DNA of 63,374 nt from Cytobacillus firmus NBRC 15306 (GTDB taxonomy: Bacteria > Bacillota > Bacilli > Bacillales > Cytobacillaceae). A program made the position numbers and the translations under genes. Shown one piece after another: positions 58,481 through 63,374 of the stretch. Position 1 is the stretch's first letter; every line of letters begins with the position of its first letter. The stretch is from the NCBI RefSeq assembly GCF_001591465.1, contig NZ_BCUY01000016.1, positions 1 through 63,374 of the forward strand, given 5' to 3'. A model generated the notes under the pieces. The model worked only from the letters and a program-made list of their open reading frames with translations, was not told the origin of the DNA and searched no databases.

Positions 58481-59632
58481 TCAATTCACATAGCTTATCA
58501 TCTTTTTATCATAGTTAATATAATAGCCGCCGCCAAGATCGAGCTTGCTGCTGTCTATTTTATAAACACGGTATGATTCATTCTTTTTAAGCGTGCGGAC
58601 AGCCTTACCTATCTTGTCATAAAGAACGGTATTTTGCTTGAGTGTTGCTGTACCTAAATAATAGGTCTGGTTGCTTCCTTTTTTAATATAATAACCGCCG
58701 CCTACGTCATAACGGCTGTGATCGTAGCTGTAAACGCGGACCGTTTCTCCCCGTTTCAGGTATCGTTTGATTTTGTGATCCGGACCGTATAGAGGAATGT
58801 TTACATCCTTTATATAGACTCTTCCGATATAAATTCCCACTTTGCTGCTGTCTCCCTTAACCAGGTAGCCGCCGCCCACATCATAATAGGTTCCCTTCAC
58901 CCCGTATACACGGTAATGAATATCCTTTTGCAGTGTGTTATATGGTTTGCCACCAGGTGTAAACATCGTCACATTTCTGCGCGGCACCAGCTTTGCTACC
59001 GGCAATTTATGATTGGAAGGCAAAGACACATTCGGAATCTGGATCGTCATTTTCTCCATATTATTGTAGATTTCGAGAATTTCCTGGCCATAATTTTTTC
59101 CCGGCACAGCCCAGCGGCCATTCAAATCTGTCCATTTTGGGGCAATCCCCCGTGTAACGAGATGAAAACGAGGATCCACATTCTCCGTAACTAACGGCTC
59201 TTTTGAAGCATATGCCTTTAAATGCTGAATTTGGGCGCGGACCCCTTCCTCAGCAGTCTTAAAGAAAGCACCCTTCACACCGCCGCCCGTTGTGCCAATA
59301 CCAGCATAATTATTCTGCTCAGGAATGACATCTCCGCCAAACTTAAAGTAACCGGTCTCTTTAATCGCCTGTGCAAACGCAATATCCCCGCGAATCCCCT
59401 CAGCCCGTCCAATGTTCAAATAATAATCAGCCAGCTGATAGATCGTTACTCCCTGCAGCAATGGAGATGGATTATGCATCAAAACAAAATCCCCCATCTG
59501 GCTGGAAGTCAGCACCGGTGAACCTGCAATATTTTCATTTTGACTCTGCGCATAAGAACTGGAAGAAAAACTGCTCAGCACGAAAGCCAAAATTATGACA
59601 AAAGTAATAGACTTAAATCTTATATGCACCAA
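58481..59632 (-). CDS. Secreted endo-beta-N-acetylglucosaminidase-type hydrolase with three WDG-related C-terminal repeats
   Basis: 383 residues from a GTG start seven bases after AAGGAGG. Signal peptide about 1-28. Glucosaminidase (LytD/GH73-like) domain about 60-195: candidate catalytic Glu92 in AQAIKETGYF, then NYAGIG and FKTAEEGVRAQIQHLKAYA. Residues about 225-383 hold three repeats of about 52 residues, each ending Y-R/V-V-Y...D-V/L-G-G-G-Y-Y/L-I/V (YRVYGVKGTYYDVGGGYLV, VRVYSYDHSRYDVGGGYYI, YRVYKIDSSKLDLGGGYYI). The Y-R-V-Y and GGG-Y-Y words match the C-terminal half of the WDG/TPSK module, suggesting a shared SH3-like ancestor. It cleaves the glycan backbone of peptidoglycan. Confidence 0.87.
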   Translation of the reverse strand: MVHIRFKSITFVIILAFVLSSFSSSSYAQSQNENIAGSPVLTSSQMGDFVLMHNPSPLLQGVTIYQLADYYLNIGRAEGIRGDIAFAQAIKETGYFKFGGDVIPEQNNYAGIGTTGGGVKGAFFKTAEEGVRAQIQHLKAYASKEPLVTENVDPRFHLVTRGIAPKWTDLNGRWAVPGKNYGQEILEIYNNMEKMTIQIPNVSLPSNHKLPVAKLVPRRNVTMFTPGGKPYNTLQKDIHYRVYGVKGTYYDVGGGYLVKGDSSKVGIYIGRVYIKDVNIPLYGPDHKIKRYLKRGETVRVYSYDHSRYDVGGGYYIKKGSNQTYYLGTATLKQNTVLYDKIGKAVRTLKKNESYRVYKIDSSKLDLGGGYYINYDKKMISYVN

Positions 59633-59723
59633 AAATCCTCCTTAATTTACATATTATGACTTTCCTATTATAGCAGAATATGAGAATTATTGGTGACATA
59701 TATCATAGGTCTTTAGATTCAAA

Positions 59724-59757
59724 AAGGCTCATTTTCTCTAAAAGAGAAATGAGCCTT
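59724..59757 (-). terminator. Intrinsic terminator of the split propeller gene
   Basis: Stem AAGGCTCATTT / AAATGAGCCTT extended through TCTC / GAGA, then TTTTTGAATC on the minus strand. Confidence 0.85.
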
Positions 59758-59787
59758 CAAATAAATCTGTTATAAAAGAGAGAAGCT

Positions 59788-62027
59788 TTACCTAAACATC
59801 CACAAATCCGCCCCATTTTTAAAATAAACATTCCCGCTGTTATCCATTGTAATGTCGGAAGCAGCATCACCCGGATAGATGGTCTTTTTCATTGTCTTCG
59901 GATTCACCAAAAACAGTTTCTCCTCGACAGTCCCATATACCATGCCATCTTTGCCAATCACAAGTGTTCCATTTTTGAATCTGCCGCTCGTGGCTGGGGT
60001 GATGTTCATTGTTTTTGTTTTTTTCGTCTTTGGGTCGTAAGCAAACAAGTTTCCGTCCGATAATCCCCAAATCGTGCCATCAGGAGCAGCAGCCAGGCTA
60101 TGAATCATCCTTGGCTTTGTCAGAGGCAGCGGTATTTGCTCTATTTTTCCGTTTGGATTTTTGCTGTTTAAACGGAAGAATACAGCTGTTTTCTGTGATT
60201 CATTTTTGCCATTGCTGAAAATAGTAGTTCCTCCGTAAATATAGCCGCCGCTTGACGCCAGCGATACAATACTTTGTTCAGGGACTATATTCCTCCGGAT
60301 CGTTTTGCTTTTGGAAGCCGGATTGTATACAGCTAACGCTCCGCCTATTTCGCCGTTTTTCGGATGTGTTCCCATGAACAGGCTCTTAGTTGTTTCATCA
60401 GTTGCCATAGCCACAATGCGATCCTGTCCGTTGCCTATACTAAAGAGCGGAAGAAGTTTTCCGCCGGAAACAGGCTTTGATGGATCGTATTCATATAGAT
60501 TAGCCCCCGGGTAAATCCCCAAATACAACTTGTCATTCAAGGTTGCCATCGATTCAGCCTGGCCTACTTTTAAAAGCTCTTTCGTTTCCTTTGTCTGCGG
60601 ATTGTATGCACTTACCTGCCCTGAGACAAAACCATTTGAGATGATCTGTCCCCGAGGGCCCCGCTCTATATTGTAGATCGGAATGGACTGATTTGGCAGA
60701 TTCAGCTTATTTACCTGCAGTTCATTCTTAGCTGGATTGTACAATAAATAAGTGCCTGAATTACCTAAAAGGCCAACCACTGAGTCGCCCGGGTAATCTT
60801 TATGCTTCAAATCGATCAAATCAATCGAAACAGCTTCGGTTCCTTTGAGTGTTCCCGGTATGCTGCTTGTTTCACCGCTGCTCAGGTTATACGTGCGAAG
60901 AGCATAGCCATGAGAATAGTAGACAGAGTTCTCATCCGCACTAACCTGTGAAACTCCTCGGGAGCTCGCAGGAATTTCCTCCTTAAAAGCATAGGTGCGG
61001 CTGTCAAACACCAGGATCTTTTTGCTGGGCTCCAGTTTGGCAAAAAGCAGGCCATTTTCTTCATCTAAATCGTAAACAGATGTTTCACCCTGGTACTTGT
61101 CCGGAAGGATGCTCTGCTTTTTATTTGTGGTTAGATTCCATGCCACCAGCTGGGCTTTTGCCCCCACCCCGGCAAATAGTGTATTCGTTTCTTCGTTATA
61201 CGCCAGGCTTCTCGCTAACGTTTTTCCGGATAAAACCTGTCCCAGGTCTGTGAATCCTTTGCCGGTTTCATATTTAAACACGCTTCCATTCGGGGAGGTG
61301 CTGCCAAAAACAGTACCTGAACCTGCTGCTTCAAGGTCATGGATTGATGTCCCTTTCGCTGTTGCCTTTCCCCTGTCTGTTAACGATTTTGTCTTAGAGC
61401 TATAGTGGTATAAATGCCCATTCGGTGTACCGCCAATCCAGACATTCCCGCTGCTGTCTGCAGATACTGCCCAGGCACTTGTAGCACCATTCAAAGTTTT
61501 TTCATCCCACACTTTATTCTTAACAATATCGATCGCCACAAACTTGGCCGGCTCCCCCTGCAGCAGCACATACATGAGAGCTGTCCCATCCGGCGCATAG
61601 CCGGCTGCACCAGTAATGGCAATTGTATTATGTATTTGCGAACCCAAGTTTACAAAACGATTATGTATGCATTCTGCTCCATTTAATTTAGCCTTGCTTG
61701 GCGTTTCATAGGTGACCCGCGCATCACGGTCCACATAGTAGCCGCCTCCGACGCTCAGCATTCCTGGCTTAAAGGCATATATCCGGTAGAACTCCCCTTT
61801 TTTCAGAGTTCTTGAAGTGATTTTCTCTTATTGCCATCCAGCTTGAATAAGGGTGTATCCTTCTCGATATTAAGCCTGCCGATTTGGCCCTTTTTCAGTT
61901 CCACGCCATCCCACCATATCTTTGTGGCTTCTCTGTAGGCATTGCATTCTCCCACTGCGCTTGCAGGGGAATGAGCTAATCCCAGTAACACTATGGAAAT
62001 AAGTAAATACGTTAGTACTTTTTTCAT
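59788..62027 (-). pseudogene. Frameshifted secreted beta-propeller protein with Cys-bracketed WDG/TPSK module
   Basis: One gene in two frames. The 5' part (ATG at 62027, AGGAGG upstream) encodes a signal peptide and the front of a type-B WDG/TPSK module (Cys28, KIWWDGVELKKGQIGR, TPLFKLDGNKRK) and stops at 61803. The rest of the module (EFYRIYAFKPGMLSVGGGYY, YETPSKAKL, Cys) and the propeller continue in another phase to 59788. The break lies at or near four T residues at 61821-61824. Adding one base gives 92 residues between the Cys pair; removing two gives 91, as in all sister proteins. The propeller part is a paralogue of the protein at 11824. It may be a true pseudogene, phase variation or a sequence error. 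Confidence 0.85.
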
Positions 62028-62141
62028 ACATGGATCCTCCTTTTTATAGTATATTTGTATTATATATGATTGTTATTTATTAGGGGGGCCTCTTCTGGGA
62101 GTTTCATATTGTAAGATTAGAATAGCTCTCTGCCCATATTA

Positions 62142-62168
62142 AAAGCTCTGCCAGATTGCAGAGCTTTT
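62142..62168. terminator. Bidirectional terminator downstream of the nuclease-like gene
   Basis: Stem AAAGCTCTGC / GCAGAGCTTT with a six-base loop; T-rich on both sides. Confidence 0.75.
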
Positions 62169-62247
62169 TTCATATGCGTTCCTTAAAATCCAGTTTAATA
62201 AGTACTCCCCTTTCGCTGCCTGAATCAACAATAATTAAATTTATACC

Positions 62248-63258
62248 CTAGAACGAAAAGTATTCTTCCAGATGCTGTGCAGCAAATGTAAATTCTTCTT
62301 TTGCACCTTCCAGATCAAATCTTTTTTCAGATTTATAGCATAATATTGTTCCCTTGTTTTCCTTCCAATGGTTATAGTCATTCATTATCAATCTTTTATT
62401 TTCAGCCTCATGATGTTGTTCTTCAATTCCGTAAACATAATAATAAATTTTGAAATCGCCTTGGGGAAGCACCACTAAAACAAGGTTTGTTTTCTCTCCC
62501 CATTTATCGGGACAATAGAATCGTATAGCTGTTCTTTTTGACCAGTTATGAACCTTATCCATCACAGTGCTGCCTGTGGTCTCTAATAAAACAGATGAAA
62601 ACATCCTTCTTAAGGAATCAATATATTGTTCTTTAATCTCAATGAGCTCGAGCATTCTGCTATAGTTTTTTTGCGCAAAATCCATTAATTGTTTGTCCAC
62701 TTTTTGTTCTCCTATTAATTCTTCTAAATTCAATATAAAGTCCCTTAAGAAAAAGGACCATTTGGCATTACTGGAGGTGAACATGAAAGGCCCAGCCTGT
62801 TTTTTAATTTCTTCTATCAGTTTTTGATACAAGATGTTATTCCAATTGTCAGGAATGCCGGATAAACCATTTAACGATAACACAACCAGTATATGGTCTT
62901 TATTAGGGTATTTCGCCTTTACATATAATTCATAGTCATCTAACGGATTAAGCAGAGAGTGATATATTTTATTTTCGATAACAAGAACCCAATTCTCGCT
63001 TGCAGCAACAATATCGATACGGTTCCCGGAGAGAGTTACTGCTTCACGTTCTATCTTTTCGATAGGACTCTCTTCAATAATCTCTAAGTTCTTCCCTAAT
63101 ACTTTTAAGAAACTTGATATGAAAAGAGTCCCAAAATTATGCTCTTCACTTGGATCCAAATAAAAAGCCATTACATCACTGATGGGATTTTCATAATGCC
63201 CTCTTCCACCTATGGAAAACACGGTTTTTTCTCTTTTAGGCTGGATAAATTGCTTCAT
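62248..63258 (-). CDS. PD-(D/E)XK nuclease-superfamily protein
   Basis: 336 residues from the ATG at 63258. Nuclease-like core: ENPISDVMAFYLDPSEEHNFG near 23-43, then the Asp of GNRIDIVA and the E-x-K of VLVIENKI near 92-98, then a helical C-terminal half. This matches the PDDEXK_4-type family of uncharacterised proteins, sometimes associated with defence or restriction. The frame is open upstream to about 63303 and encodes a helix (EVQQKIDKFIELLED) that belongs to this family, yet no ATG, GTG or TTG with a ribosome site is there. AGAAGG precedes an ATA codon at about 63288, so a non-standard start or a lost start is possible. Cytosolic; isolated at the right edge. Confidence 0.72.
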   Translation of the reverse strand: MKQFIQPKREKTVFSIGGRGHYENPISDVMAFYLDPSEEHNFGTLFISSFLKVLGKNLEIIEESPIEKIEREAVTLSGNRIDIVAASENWVLVIENKIYHSLLNPLDDYELYVKAKYPNKDHILVVLSLNGLSGIPDNWNNILYQKLIEEIKKQAGPFMFTSSNAKWSFFLRDFILNLEELIGEQKVDKQLMDFAQKNYSRMLELIEIKEQYIDSLRRMFSSVLLETTGSTVMDKVHNWSKRTAIRFYCPDKWGEKTNLVLVVLPQGDFKIYYYVYGIEEQHHEAENKRLIMNDYNHWKENKGTILCYKSEKRFDLEGAKEEFTFAAQHLEEYFSF

Positions 63259-63374
63259 ATCTTCTAATAACTCAATAAATTTATCAATTTTCTGCTGAAC
63301 TTCTATGTGATTCGCCTTCTTTCATTTAGGCTCTTTTTTCAAAGTTTGTTGTTTTTGGTTTATGAATTCTGCAC

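Noticed and set aside
1..63374. Prophage, integrative element, rRNA, tRNA or sortase substrates
   Set aside because: No integrase, phage structural gene, tRNA-like cloverleaf or LPXTG-type sorting signal was recognised in the window.

Overview
The window looks like chromosome from a low-GC, spore-forming-type Gram-positive (Bacillaceae, close to the Bacillus/Cytobacillus group; species not claimed). Evidence: AGGAGG ribosome binding sites, frequent TTG/GTG starts, signal peptides ending in A-x-A, U-run terminators after nearly every gene, WalR-type boxes, a PlcR/PapR-type peptide module, an EPS-operon antitermination RNA and SbsC-type S-layer anchor domains. No rRNA, tRNA, phage or CRISPR was seen.

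Most of the window is a bank of secreted cell-surface proteins, mostly monocistronic. Two non-covalent surface modules are shuffled among unrelated enzymes. One is a roughly 80-90 residue module that I call WDG/TPSK: W-W/Y-x-D/E-G near the start, then GQIGR, Y-R-V/I-Y, V-G-G-G and T-P-S-K at the end. It occurs in 14 genes (NlpC/P60, phosphodiester glycosidase, ATLF-like protease, CAP, 5'-nucleotidase, PPC, NPCBM-like, gluzincin, SGNH, L,D-transpeptidase, three DUF4309-like proteins, beta-propeller), and a glucosaminidase carries three related repeats. The other is the SbsC-type helical cell-wall-polymer-binding domain, found in a lytic transglycosylase, an M14 carboxypeptidase, a solenoid surface protein and a broken beta-lactamase-like gene.

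Layout. 1-8.5 kb: wall and surface enzymes, minus strand. 8.6-11.7 kb: MBOAT/SGNH O-acetylation pair. 11.8-19.5 kb: propeller protein, giant subtilase, M14 peptidase. 19.6-22.5 kb: two PlcR-like regulators around a 42-residue PapR-like peptide gene. 22.7-23.0 kb: a 16-unit CTATTTGCA array with about 20.5 bp period, and a similar array at the left edge. 23.1-25 kb: YknW/YknX-like pair. 25-30 kb: surface protein, 5'-nucleotidase and LTA-synthase-family gene, each behind WalR-like boxes. 30-35.8 kb: acyltransferase-3, a truncated RsiV/PdaC-like gene, solenoid protein, small proteins. 35.9-44.3 kb: an eroded zone with pseudogenes, a RAYT-type transposase with GGGACNGTTC elements, long palindromes and a 220-bp direct repeat. 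44.4-50.7 kb: pseudopilin, galU, epsC-like gene, EAR RNA plus terminator, PHP phosphatase, BY-kinase, Wzz, and a cluster of GAA-triloop mini-hairpins. 50.9-62 kb: more surface-module genes. 62.2 kb to the end: a PD-(D/E)XK protein.

How it may fit together (inference): polymer synthesis and O-acetylation genes could make or modify the wall polymers that the two modules bind, while WalR-type control and the peptide module could tune output of the enzymes.
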